DNA of 64,000 nt, taken from contig NC_079970.1 in NCBI RefSeq assembly GCF_029852145.1, forward strand, positions 25,424,331 through 25,488,330. Reading direction: 5' to 3'. The notes under the pieces are model-generated. The model was given only the letters and a program-made list of their open reading frames with translations, had not been told where the DNA came from and searched no databases. Numbering within the stretch: position 1 is the first letter of the stretch; every line of letters starts with the position of its first letter. This document shows, one piece after another, positions 10,993-21,971 of this stretch. The position numbers and the translations under genes were made by a program. The stretch comes from Microplitis mediator. Taxonomy: Eukaryota > Arthropoda > Insecta > Hymenoptera > Braconidae.

Positions 10993-13811
10993 CTATTTGC
11001 AGTATCTGTCAGCTTTCATTTTACTTCTTCTATCGAGCAAAGTTTCGTGCAAAATTCCTTCAGCTTTAGCAGCTGCTAATTTACTGTTATCTTCGGTATT
11101 TATCCTTAGCTTTTTATCTTGGAATTTTTGAAATTTGCGCCTGAAAAAATCAAAGTAAAGAAAAAATAATCAAATTTAAATGAAATGATCATGTGTAAAT
11201 AATTGAATAGTTGATAATTAAACAAATTACTACTTACACATAATTGACTTCAACTTCAGTAAGTGAACCTTGTTCTTCAATAGGTATGCCTTTGTTGGGA
11301 TCGTCTATTCGCTGGACCAGACTTCTCAGACAAACGTATTCTGATGATCCAGCTGTTTTACTACTGCAAATGACATCATCATCTTCTGTTACAGACATGA
11401 AACAATTATTATTACCTAGAATAGCGAGTTTACCATCCTAAAATAATAAAACAAATATTTATTAATTTCTTGACATCTTAAGAGAGTGAAATTGGTGATT
11501 TTCAAATGAACCGTTTTCATACATCGAGATAAAGACCCAAATAATTAAATAAAATATTTTATTCAATGCGTAAAGTTATTATCTATAGAATAAAATACTT
11601 TTCGTTCGGAAATTTGTTTATATCTGCCCAAGTAGCACAGAGACCACTCTAAGATGTCGATTAAAAGGATGACAAATTTTTTTTTGACTCAGAGTCATCT
11701 TTTTTGGTATAAATCCGACATGCAAATGTTGGTTCTGGAGACAGAGAAAATTTATGTGCCTGAATATTGGAACGTTTTTCACGCGACGAAAATGAAAACA
11801 ATTTATGTAATTTTACTCTAAAGGTGACTGAGGGTAGTTGGGGGTGGCCTGAAATTTTTGGCTGACGTCTGAACTATTTCAGAAATCTAGATCCAGTAGT
11901 TTTGTTACTTTCCATTTCTTTTCTTTAATTTTCGTTTTGCGAAAAACGTTCAGATCTTCAGGTACATAAATTCGTGTTATGTCAATTGAAAAGTCATTTA
12001 GATAACTTGTTTTACTACTGTTTGTAATTTACTTTTTTTCATCACTTGTGTTAAGTCTTTTAAGTAGATATTTTTTTGGTGACAAATGTCTGATCGTTTT
12101 GTCAACATATTGGTGCCTGATCGAAAAGTTTTCTAAAAAACTGATATCTTGTAGATGTCACAAAGGCAAGTGTCCTACTTGGGTAAGAACGGCTCATTTG
12201 AAATTTCCATTCGCTAATGTAAGTGCAACAAGAACTGTTTCGTTTATTTAAATGTGTGTGAGAAAGAGAATAGATGGTATGAACTCTTAGATAGATTATT
12301 ATCGAATATAATAAAAAGTATAGTTACTTGGAAAACAGGCTCCCACTGTTCCATAGCGCCAACAGCATCATTCCTTCCTATTACGACTCCTTTTTTATCA
12401 ATTCCAATATATTTACCATAGCCCGACTTTAGAGCTATTTTATTTTCATTGACCGGAAACGCCGTGAGGATTTCTTCTGGTGATGGACCATCGCCCTCGT
12501 CATGTGGAGCACCCAGTGTGAACAAACCATTGTCCAGTGCCTTTATATAAGTATGATTACCAAATTCTATAGCCACTGTTCCAGTTATTTCAGCGAAGCT
12601 GTTCACTTTCCACCAACCACCTGATCATAATTATTATACATAATCAACATATAAAAATATGATACTGAAGTTAGCAGACGTCTAATAAATTTTGGATTTT
12701 TTTTTAGACGATAAAACAAAAAAAAAATATTTGAAAAAATTGCACCTGTAGTTTTTTAAATTATCTACATGTGCATATTTTTATATTATTTTTTTGCAAT
12801 TGATTTATTGTAAAACGAAAATTCAAAATTTTTTAAATGTCCGCTAATTTCAGGATCATATATAAAAATATAACTTTCAATGCTCGGGATCAATAATTAT
12901 TAGTACAGATTGTGAATATTAATTTTAATAATAATTTGCCAACAATAATATATTTTTTTTTACTTCTCGCTAAAAGAATTGTAAATTTTCAAAAATTCGG
13001 GAAGTTATTGGTTTCGGTCCGATTTTCAAAATTCGAATTTCTAATAGATCTTGACGTTTCTAGGTTCTAAGAAGCTATTCTGACTAATTTCAAGATGATG
13101 TCCGAGTGTATGCGTGTACGTGCGTACGTAAGTTTGTATTTCCTATGGAATTTCTTAGGCGGTCTTATGGAAAAACGGTAGCACATAAAAGTAAAGGAAA
13201 AAAATTTCTTTAGGATTCTCAGAGAAGTCTTATAGGATAACGCTAGCACACAGAAGTGGAGAAAAAGGAGCTCGAACACGGCGGGAAGTTTTTGGGCTGG
13301 CCTGCAGGGCCGACCGATGCCCACATTTTATAAATAATTTTTCTAGGTTATTTTATAGTAATAAAAATAGTAGACGTCCAGTGAATTTTTATTTTTGGTA
13401 AACAAATAGAATGTTATTCAAAAAAAATTTCTAAATAAGCAAATATAATTTTTTTATATTAAAATTTAATTGGTTTAAAAAAATGAAAAAAATCATCAGA
13501 CGTGTACTACTTCTAGTGTCATTTGATTGTTTGCATAAATCATTTGAAAAAACTATAATATTAATTAATTAGATTAACAAATAATACAAATAATCACCAT
13601 GTTGAGGGGCATCATTTGCAGGAGCATTGGATTCTTCATCTTTATTGTCTTGTTTTTTATGTTTACGTTTTTTTGATCTACAAAAAATAAACAAATCATT
13701 GTCAAATTATTTAAACAATTATTTATAAATTATAATAAAAATGAATACGTACTTAATTTTTTCACCTTTAAGTTTTAATTTTCCTGTACGTACTTTGTTG
13801 TATTCAGACAT
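10993..13811 (-). CDS. FRG1: FRG1 homolog (spliceosome-associated, actin-bundling fascin-like protein)
   Basis: Five minus-strand exons: 13753-13811, 13598-13677, 12328-12620, 11238-11437 and 10993-11140. They sum to 780 bp, 259 residues, against 258 in human FRG1. The N-terminus is lysine-rich (KLKLKGEKIKSKKRKHKK), a nuclear or nucleolar signal. A single fascin-like trefoil follows (GTVAIEFGNHTYIKALDNG, LKSGYGKYIGIDKKG, MEQWEPVFQ). The invariant tail GILHETLLDRRSKMKADRYC is present. The family associates with spliceosome C complexes, affects pre-mRNA splicing and can bundle actin. Splice phases all agree; donors are gtacgt, gtgatt, gtaact and gtaagt. The gene converges on DCUN1D4 with a 1.5 kb gap. 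Introns 2 and 3 contain several nested small transposons. Confidence 0.97.
11628..12184. mobile_element. TIR element carrying a nested family E element
   Basis: The left end CCCAAGTAGCACAGAGAC and right end CAAGTGTCCTACTTGGG are imperfect inverted repeats in FRG1 intron 3. A complete family E element sits inside at 11757-11965. No coding capacity. Confidence 0.5.
11757..11965. mobile_element. Family E TIR element (209 bp)
   Basis: It begins GTGCCTGAATATTGGAACG and ends CGTTCAGATCTTCAGGTAC, inverted with about 30 bp complementarity that includes AACGTTTTTC and GAAAAACGTT. Related copies are at 49841-50063 and 53566-53781. Confidence 0.65.
12659..12859. mobile_element. Family A palindromic MITE
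   Basis: A 201 bp copy beginning ATGATACTGAAGTTAGCAG and ending CCGCTAATTTCAGGATCAT, located in FRG1 intron 2 just upstream of exon 3. Its centre keeps the paired TGCACCTGTAG and CTACATGTGCA. Confidence 0.85.
13354..13523. mobile_element. Degenerate family A-like palindrome
   Basis: AGTAGACGTCCAGTGAATTT near 13367 is roughly complementary to the stretch ending CAGACGTGTACTACTTC near 13517. The element lies in FRG1 intron 2 and lacks the canonical ATGATMCTGAAG ends. Confidence 0.35.
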
Positions 13812-14417
13812 TTTTGTTTAACTAAAAATATTATAATTAATAACTTCTTTACTTGTAACGTTTACTTTGCGTGTCTGTATGCAAATAAAATAATATACAT
13901 TGGTATTGACTGTACTCAATAGCATAGCCAATAAGAGAGCAGGTGTCGGTAAAAAAGAAGTATGTAAGTCGGTCATCATATGGCGCGAGTAAAAATTCAC
14001 TCTGATATATTTAACATCTCATTATTTCATACATTTTTCAAGATAATTTATATTTACAATAACAATTTTTTGAAAAAATAATTAATTATTAGAGTAACAA
14101 AAAAGAAAAAAAAAATTGATCAATCAAAAATTAGTAGGATAAAATTTAAGTTTCGATAAATCGATAATGATGCAATTGTCATTTTCTGTATATATATTTT
14201 ATTTTATTTCAAATGCAATTATCATCAACGCATTAAAAGACTGCGCCAAATTATTTCGCACGATTTTATTTATCTTTTAATGTCTCAGGTAAATTTTATT
14301 TACTTTCATACTTGAAAAAATTATTTTATTGCAAAAGATTAAAAATTCTTTTTCTTTTACCTTTATTTCAAGTTATTGAATGAAGATTAATAGACAGTAG
14401 AGATGATTTAAAAAGTT

Positions 14418-14495
14418 ATGGTGTTAGGCAGCTGCAGCGGGAGTAGTTCGGTGCTCGCCACTAGATCGCGCCCACCATTTGAGGTGTCCCTGGTA
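14418..14495. promoter_or_regulatory. GC-richer island, CTCF-like motif, possible short exon
   Basis: A 75 bp island of balanced composition stands in AT-rich DNA. On the plus strand it is open from an ATG at 14418 to a gtaaga donor-like site at 14493, but no downstream exon could be joined. It contains CCACTAGATCGCGCC, one base from the CTCF core CCACTAGATGGCGC. On the minus strand the same block follows an ACCAG acceptor-like site and could give a short terminal exon for the kinesin-like gene. None of these readings is established. Confidence 0.25.
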
Positions 14496-15077
14496 AGATA
14501 CTTATTTCAGAGTTTTTATATTCCGACGCTTGAAGCATTTATGGGACGAGTAATCTGTCGAAAATTTTTGATAGCAATATATGGGTATACTGCATTACAC
14601 TATGACATTAATGTTTAATATTAATATTTTTTCTGAACAATTTCTGTCACAGTACAAAAAAAAGTACTTGTGAAAGAAATAAATTATTTTTCTAAATATG
14701 CATTTATTGAACTGTTGAATAAATATTCTGTCATTTCAAAATAATATTTAATTATTATCAATAACTCATTCTCTATAATGATCACTCATACATTTCATTA
14801 TGACTACTTTATAAACACTACCGGTAATCAATTTGTTTTTATTCTTTCTACTGAACGCGTAGCTATCTTTACTAAATATTTTATAGTTTCTAATAACTCG
14901 TTTTGTTGGTGGATTACAAAATATTTAGTTAAAACAACCAAATGTATGATTGGCAATGGGTAATCAAATCATTTTCTTGTCATAACTAAAATTTAGTTGT
15001 CAGGAGAAAATTTTTTTCTCAGTGTAGAAAAACTTTATGCACTCTAATATGTATATTTTACAGAAGTAAAGACTTAC

Positions 15078-16262
15078 CAACTCCAACCAAATAAATCCGC
15101 GTGACGATTCGGTGTTATTAGCTGTTGCTGCCCGGGTTTGAAACTTTGATAAATCCTTGATATTGTTCAGGCTGGTACTGGTGAGGTCGATAATTCGTTC
15201 TTTGACCCAAACTCGCTTAGAATCTTTCCATGCCTGGACTAGGTCGGAAAAACAGCCGTCTCTGAACTCCATCATTCTTTTGAATAAAAATTAATGTACC
15301 ATTAATAAATATATACTATTAATATATAAATGGTAGAAGTACCATTTTTCGCCACCGCCTCAATTTTGGATACTTAATATTTTATTTTAATTAATGAAAA
15401 AATGCGAAATAAAATTTTTGCTTTAATAGTGGGATAAAAGTATCATTAATATAACATATTTAAAAAATTTTTTTATTTTAATTTTTCAAGTGTCCAAAAT
15501 TGGCCCTACAGTGGCCAAAAGGGGTACCTCTACTTTATCTTAGAAGTGTGCAAATAGTTCGAATCTACAAATTATAAGTATCAAATCGTATCGAATCAAA
15601 TTATTTGATTCGAGCTTTAAATTGAATGATTCGAATTTTTTCATTTAAATGACTTAAAATTGTGATATTTTTTCCATCGCTTAAAATTTTTGTTAGAGGT
15701 AAATAGAACTGAGACACGAATCTACGAGATAATTACGTTTAGTTACTTAAAAAAACCAAGCTCACCATTAAACAAAAAAAAAATTTTGAAAAATTAAAAA
15801 GTGCGCACCTCAATTGCTTATTTTATTTTTAATAGTTTCTTTTATTTTGTTTTATTATTATTTTATAACATCATTACTTTTTTTGTGGATTGGTATTCAA
15901 TTTTTAATTTATAAATAAAGGGGAGATAAATAAGACTTAATTACCTTATTTCAATATTAGTGCCAGTAGAGAACCATGATCGCGCAAGTCCAGGAAAATT
16001 GGATCCACTTCTTCCAAAAACGGTGGAAGACTTCCCCGACCCACTGCGCCCGAATAAGAGAATGAATGGAGCCGACTCCTCGCTTGGCTCATCCTTTACC
16101 TCTGCTTTCAAAAATTCGAACGTCTCTTTGGGAGACGTCGAAATTTTTGTAACGGTGAGACACATCTCACCCCGTTTAATGGTGGTATCGTCGATTTTTT
16201 TGATGATCGAATCCGGGTTACTAAACCCATCATCGAAAGTTTGAAAAACGATTGATAAATTT
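15078..16262 (-). CDS. Divergent kinesin-motor-like gene, partial
   Basis: Two minus-strand exons with good splice sites: 15945-16262 (acceptor tttttcag, donor gtaatt) and 15078-15276 (donor gtaagt). The phases join across the 668 bp intron. The first contains a P-loop, FGRSGSGKSSTVFG, where kinesins have YGQTGSGKTYTM. It is preceded by a SPKETFEFLKAEVKDE segment in the place of the kinesin S-x-x-x-V-F helix. The second begins with IEIRMMEFRDGCFSDLVQ, like the kinesin V-S-Y-L-E-I-Y-N-E strand, and ends ANNTESSRGFIWLEL, like Switch I N-x-x-S-S-R-S-H. I infer a kinesin-fold NTPase with an altered nucleotide site. The N-terminal strand and the Switch II exon were not found, so it is incomplete here, degenerate, or has tiny exons I missed. 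Confidence 0.5.
15331..15535. mobile_element. Small foldback in the kinesin-like intron
   Basis: TGGTAGAAGTACCATTTTTCG at the left pairs imperfectly with the right end GGGGTACCTCTACTTTA, and TCAATTTTGGATACTT with AAGTGTCCAAAATTGG. The element takes up most of the middle of the intron between the two kinesin-like exons. Confidence 0.5.
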
Positions 16263-16502
16263 CTGAAAAATAGAAAAAAAAAAAATTTAATTCACAGCTC
16301 GCAATTTCTGCCGCAAAGTTGATATAAAAGAAAAAAAAAATATTTAAGAGAATGTTTGTTACAAGTTTTTCAAATACTGTCCCGCATACAACATTAAATT
16401 TAAGAGTACATAAAATGTCTGCTCAAGAGCTGTATTTCAATATAAGTATGTATTTCTTTTACAGTGATTCTAAAATAGGAAATAGGATATTATGTGACAA
16501 GG

Positions 16503-16598
16503 GATAAAACAAGACGATTTCAGACTTAGGGTAAAGATGGCTGCCTGAGCCGTAGACGAGGGCTGACATTACCCGCAGTCTAAAATCGTGTTTTATTC
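16503..16598. repeat. Short inverted repeat with about 50 bp loop
   Basis: GATAAAACAAGACGATTTCA at 16503 is the near complement of TAAAATCGTGTTTTATTC at 16581. The loop is GC-richer than the surroundings (GGCTGCCTGAGCCGTAGACG). Too short for a known element; it may be a MITE relic or a structured RNA locus. Confidence 0.4.
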
Positions 16599-16724
16599 TG
16601 TGTCACACATCGCATTTTTTATGATTATCTGCATCGGAAGTGTACTTATGCCGAACTTCCTACGTTCTACAAAGTTGATGACGTCAAATTCTACATGCGT
16701 AATTATTTTCAAAAAATTTTTAAA

Positions 16725-16788
16725 TCCAAATATGGGCATGTGGGTACTCAAACTGACGGTAATAGGTTACTTTACAGTGTTTTCCTTG

Positions 16789-16832
<44 letters not shown>

Positions 16833-17400
16833 TAAAATTAAAATTAAAATTTTGAATCATCCAAAAATTTTTCTTTGGACCACGAATACTGGTGACTTGT
16901 AGAATAACCAATTTCCGCCAATTTGAGTACCCACATGCCTATACTTGTATTTCAAAAATTTGGAATTTAGAAGAGAATACCAGCAACTCTTCAAATTCAC
17001 CACTCGCAGGATATTTCTCAACTTGGAATTTAAGACTGATCAGACAATTATAAGCTGTTTGCATAAGAAATCCGTTTTTTTGTGCAAAACATATTAAAAT
17101 TTGAATTTTGAATCATCCAAAAATTTTTCTTTGGACCACGAATACTGGGGACTTGTAAAGTAAACGATTTCCGTCAGTTTGAGTACCCACATGCCTATAT
17201 TTGAATTTCAAAAATTTTTGAAAATAATTTTGAATTTGGATAAAGATAACAGCATCTCTCCGAATTTACTGCTCGTAGGATATTTCTCAACTCGGAATTT
17301 AAGACTAATCACACAATTTGAAAAGGTGAGAATCACGCTGAATTTGAAGAGTTGCTTTTGCCCTTTTCTGATTTCAAAAGTATTTTAAAAATTTTTGAAC
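16725..17400. repeat. Foldback plus direct duplication with a long poly(A) tract
   Basis: CATGTGGGTACTCAAACTGA near 16738 is the complement of TCAGTTTGAGTACCCACATG near 17175. The block beginning GAATCATCCAAAAATTTTTC occurs twice, near 16853 and 17110, in direct orientation about 256 bp apart. An uninterrupted run of about 40 A follows 16789. Together this looks like one foldback that was internally duplicated. Open frames across the poly(A) are artefacts. Confidence 0.6.
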
Positions 17401-17401
17401 T

Positions 17402-17536
17402 CTATAGATAAAAAAATGCACTTGTAGGAAATTTAAAAAACTATAAGTGTAATTTTTTCAAATATTTTTTTTCTTATTATTTATCGTTTCAAATAAAGCT
17501 AAAAAATTATTAGACGTCGGCTCACTTCAGTATCAT
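17402..17536. mobile_element. Right half of a family A MITE
   Basis: The interior ATGCACTTGTAGGAAATTT and right end GACGTCGGCTCACTTCAGTAT match family A. The left half is replaced by the repeat unit at 16725-17400, so the copy is truncated. Confidence 0.55.
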
Positions 17537-17722
17537 AATTTTCAATACTTTTCAATGAGTATTTTTAATCAGGGAATTGTCATGACATTTACTGGTTGCC
17601 TCGATCTGTCCGTCACTTTTATTTAGTTACAGATCGGTTTGCTTTTGACATTTCGTCAAGGTATCACTATCGCTCATAACCATTTTTGCTATAAGTTATT
17701 TTGGGTAAACGTCAAAAAAAAT

Positions 17723-17924
17723 ATGATAGTAAAGTTGGCAGACAATTGAAATTAAAAGAAAAATTTTTAACAGATAAATAATGAAAAAAAAATATTTCTA
17801 AAAAAATGCACATGTCGAAAATTTGATAAACTATACGTGCAATTTTTCAAAATGTTTTTTAATATTTATGTCTTTGTTAAAAAAAATCCAAAAGTTTTTA
17901 AATGTCTGCTAACTTTATTGTCAT
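17723..17924. mobile_element. Family A palindromic MITE
   Basis: A 202 bp copy beginning ATGATAGTAAAGTTGGCAG and ending CTGCTAACTTTATTGTCAT. The ends share compensating differences from the family consensus, so this may be a subfamily. Confidence 0.75.
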
Positions 17925-18009
17925 AAAAAAAATCCGAAAATTGTTTAGTTTCTTTTCTATCAATTAATAAAATTTTAATACAATAATGGCAGTCGAGTCA
18001 TGGAATATT

Positions 18010-18043
18010 TCTGAAAAGTGCGGGATATTGTCTGAGAATGCCC
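18010..18043. mobile_element. Solo right end of a TTAA-type element
   Basis: TGTCTGAGAATGCCC followed by TTAA (18044-18047) matches the right end of the intact copy at 37861-38167. No left end was found nearby. Confidence 0.4.
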
Positions 18044-20015
18044 TTAAAAAAAATGAATAACAAAACATGATAAATTTTAAATTGTTTTGAGTTTATTGAT
18101 TGACAATATCTACAATACATTTTATTTTTTATTTTTTTTTTCTAGAGTAGCGTAAGAAGCAATAAAGAAAAAAATTCCTTCTACGAACAATATATATATT
18201 TATATATATTGATCATGAGATAGTTATTATCGTTATTAATTATTATTAATCAATTAATCAGATATTGATTTACAATTATAATTATAAATAATTATTTGTT
18301 TATTATAGTAATTAATATAACTTTCAGTCGTCGAAAAAATATTTAAATAAATTTTTTATTGGCTATTTAGTTTTATCAACTATTATAATTATCCATTACT
18401 TTAATAATTATTATTATAATTATAAGTAACTATTTGAGTAATATGTATTGCCAAAAATACGGGTCACCAACATTTATTTTTAAAAATTTTTAGTTGCAAC
18501 TTTTATTTTTTTTATTTTCTTTGCAATCGTCTTTATTATTTTGTTACAATTAATCGATTTGTACTGACATTTATTAGAATTTGCTACAGTCGTTCAAGTT
18601 TACTTTTTTTTTATTATATTTTTTAAATTCTTATTCAACGCCGACACACTTTTACTGCCAAGTATTATTTAAATAATTTCGATACCTCATATTTTTATAA
18701 ATAATAATAAAATTCAAACGAGATAGATGCGTTGATTTATTTATTTATTAGTTAGGAATGTCTGTAAATAAATTTTAAAAAGTTTATTTAAATATATTTG
18801 TTATCTGTTATTAGTTTAAAATTATATTTATGGAATATATTTTTGTAAGTTTATTATATTGATAGCCAGTCAGTTGTATACAGTAGCCAAAATAATATAC
18901 ATTAATATTTATTTAATTACTTATGTATTTTTATAATTCAATAAAAAATAAATTCAACATTTTCTCAATTGCTTTCATTTTATTTTACGTATTTTTTTTT
19001 TTTACTTTTTTAATAAATTTGTATACAAATACAAAATTTAAATTACCAAGCTCATGATATGGATGTTGATTTAAATATTTTATTTTATTGTTATTTTGAA
19101 TAAATTAATTCGATTTTAATTTAGAAAATTACCACAACCCCAACGATTTATTTTTATTTATTTAAATTTGTTATGGTCTATTACTTTAAATTTATTTATA
19201 TTTTAAATATCATAAATATTTCATTTACTATCTCGTTTGTATCAATTTTTTTTTTTTAATAATTTTAATTAACGTAATCGTACATTTATATTAAAGAAAT
19301 ACTAAAATTATCAATTAAGCAAAATATTATAATTAAAATACAATTATTATTTTATTTAATTACGTTAATTATAATTATTTTATTTAGAATATTGTTGTAC
19401 GATAAAAGCCCTTCATTTATTTAATTGTCTGCTGTTAAAATTTTTTTTTTCTTCTAATAAATTATTTATTTTTAAAATTTTTTATTCACTCAAAGGCTGG
19501 TAGTTCAGCAGACGCTTTCAGTACTTAGTCATACAGCAAAATCTAAAAAAAATTAACTCAGCACACTGTTAATAACACCGCAAGCTAATTATAATAAATA
19601 TTTAATTTATTTATTTATTATTTTTAAAATTCTATCTAAGCCAAATTTATAAATCCTCCTCATAAATTTAAATCGATGGTTTAAGTTTATTAATTATTTA
19701 TATTAATTATAATTATTTATAAACTTACAACCATTATTTTTATTTATTAATTAACCAACTCTACGATGTACGTTTTTATTAGGCTACATAAATATTCATT
19801 ATTATTGTTCCGGAAGACGGTTTCGTCATAATGTTTTTATTTTTATTAAAATAGTTGCGATAAATTCGATGGAATCACTTTTTTATTTCTATTTCAATTT
19901 CAATATTTTATTATTTATTATTTTTTTGTCTTGTAATTTTTAATTTAATCCAAATAAATAAATACTTCATTTATAATTTAATGATAATGTATTTTAATTT
20001 TTTACATAAAAAAAT

Positions 20016-20215
20016 ATGATACTGAAGTTAGCATCTAATAATTTTTGGATTTTATTTTAGACAGTAAATTATAAAAAAAAAATTTTTTTTAAATTGCATT
20101 TGTAGTTTTTTAAATTCTCTACAAGTCCATATTTTTATTTTTGTTTTTTTTTTCTGATTGATTTGTTGAAAAAGAAATCCAAAAATTTTTAATTATCTGC
20201 TAACTTCAGGATCAT
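20016..20215. mobile_element. Family A palindromic MITE
   Basis: A 200 bp copy beginning ATGATACTGAAGTTAGCAT and ending TCTGCTAACTTCAGGATCAT. A few bases are missing after the left GTTAGCA compared with the consensus. Confidence 0.8.
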
Positions 20216-21464
20216 AAAAAAAATACGATTTTCATCTCAATTATTATTTTTAAATTTTTTTTTAACTTTTGGTCAATTGAAAAAATTTTTGACGTTTCTG
20301 TAAACATGGAAAAATGTTCGAAAAAAAAAAAATCGAAATCTTTCCATATAAAAAATCAAAATACTTTACATTAAATTACAGATTAAGTATTTTTGGTTTT
20401 AAATTTTTTACTCTGTTGTAAATTTTCAAATTTCCATAATAAATCTTTTAGACGGATAAATTAAATTAATTATAATTTTTTTCTTTCTTATAGCTCGCAT
20501 TTGAATTCAATCGTGAAATAAAAAGTATAATAAATCCTGACAATATCGCGTTTTATTAATTTACTTCGCACAGCTATTACGTTATTTCTCTTAGTTTAGT
20601 TGAATAAATATTTATAAATTGACGTATACATTTTGCCACGTAATAAAAAAAAAAAAAAACTTAAATATAAATATTGAATGACACAATAAAACGTGCTCAC
20701 CACATAGATTTAATTAAAATTCGCCAATAACTTGAACGTTATTTTCGTATCTGGTAATTAAGCTTCAGGTAGCCTGAGATATTTATAATATTATTTAAGT
20801 TAATAAATCTGTATAGCCGTCAAAATTTATTTCCTCAATCTCGAAATATTTTTATTATCATTTTTTTAAAAAAAATTCAAATTTAACCCAACGCATTATA
20901 CTTTAATAATTAAAATTTAAATATTTGTAAATTCATAAATCAAACTAAATAATACTTATAATTATTTACGTATTCAGTTTGTATTAAATAATCATCATAC
21001 AATAGTCTAGTGATTATGTGTAGATATCTTTTGTCTGTGTGCAGATAATTCTTCAATAATGTACTTATTTATAATTTTTATTTATTTACTTTATTAATAA
21101 TAAATTCATAAAAATTATATTGTTATTAAATATTCACGTAAATGTTGAATTTATTCATTATTATTAATATTATTATTATTATAAATGCAGAGAAGAATCA
21201 TTTGCACGAACAGATTGTGTAAAGCGTTTATACTTTTCGAGTATGCTTTCTATTATTATTATTATTATTATTATTAATATTATAATTTGTCAAAAATATA
21301 TTTTATTTTGTAATGTATATTAAGATTAATTTGGCCTGCCCTATTGTTGGTTATTTGTGCATCATTAAAAAAGTGTTATTTATATTAAAAAATATTTTCT
21401 TTAATTTTTCTTGATTATTTATAAATTTGGTCATTAGTCTGATGTATTTAGCTTTGAAAATTTA

Positions 21465-21971
21465 CTAGCGGATCTAAATTACGGGAAACTACCGTAAAAT
21501 ACCGTAATTTACTGTAAATTTGCTGCATCTTACGGTAATTTGCGGTAAAATACGGCAAAAATACCGCAATTGATGGTATTCAAAAGAATAACCGGAAACT
21601 ACCGTAAAATACCGTAATTTACTGTAAATTTGCTGCATCTCACGGTAATTTGCGGTAAAATACGGCAAAAATACCGCAATTGATGGTATTTATAAGAATA
21701 ACCGGAAACTACCGTAAATTACCGTAATTTGCTGCATCTTACGGTAATTTGCGGTAAAATACGGCACACTGCGGCAAAAATACCGCAATTGATGGTTTTA
21801 ATAAGAATAACCGGAAACTACCGCAAAATACCGCAAATTTGCGGCAAAATACTGCACTTTTCTTGTAAAATACCGTAGCATTGTCGTAATTTTGCAGTAA
21901 ATTACCGGATTTTACGGTAATTGTTCTGAATACCGTAAATTCTGGTAATTACCGTAATTGAGATCCGCTAG
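21465..21971. mobile_element. TIR element built of about 110 bp tandem units rich in TACCGTAA
   Basis: The ends CTAGCGGATCTAAATTACGG and TAATTGAGATCCGCTAG are inverted repeats. Inside, a unit of about 110 bp starting GGAAACTACCGTAAAATACC repeats from about 21483, 21591, 21704 and 21811, the last copy degenerate. Within each unit, CCGTAA, GCGGTAA and their complements recur every 8-12 bases on both strands. No coding capacity. Confidence 0.75.

Noticed and set aside
16588..16911. Open frames on both strands across the poly(A) tract
   Set aside because: They consist largely of poly-Lys or poly-Phe from the A run and repeat DNA.
21483..21900. Regularly spaced repeats considered as a CRISPR array
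   Set aside because: The units are contiguous tandem repeats inside a TIR element in a eukaryotic genome; there are no unique spacers.
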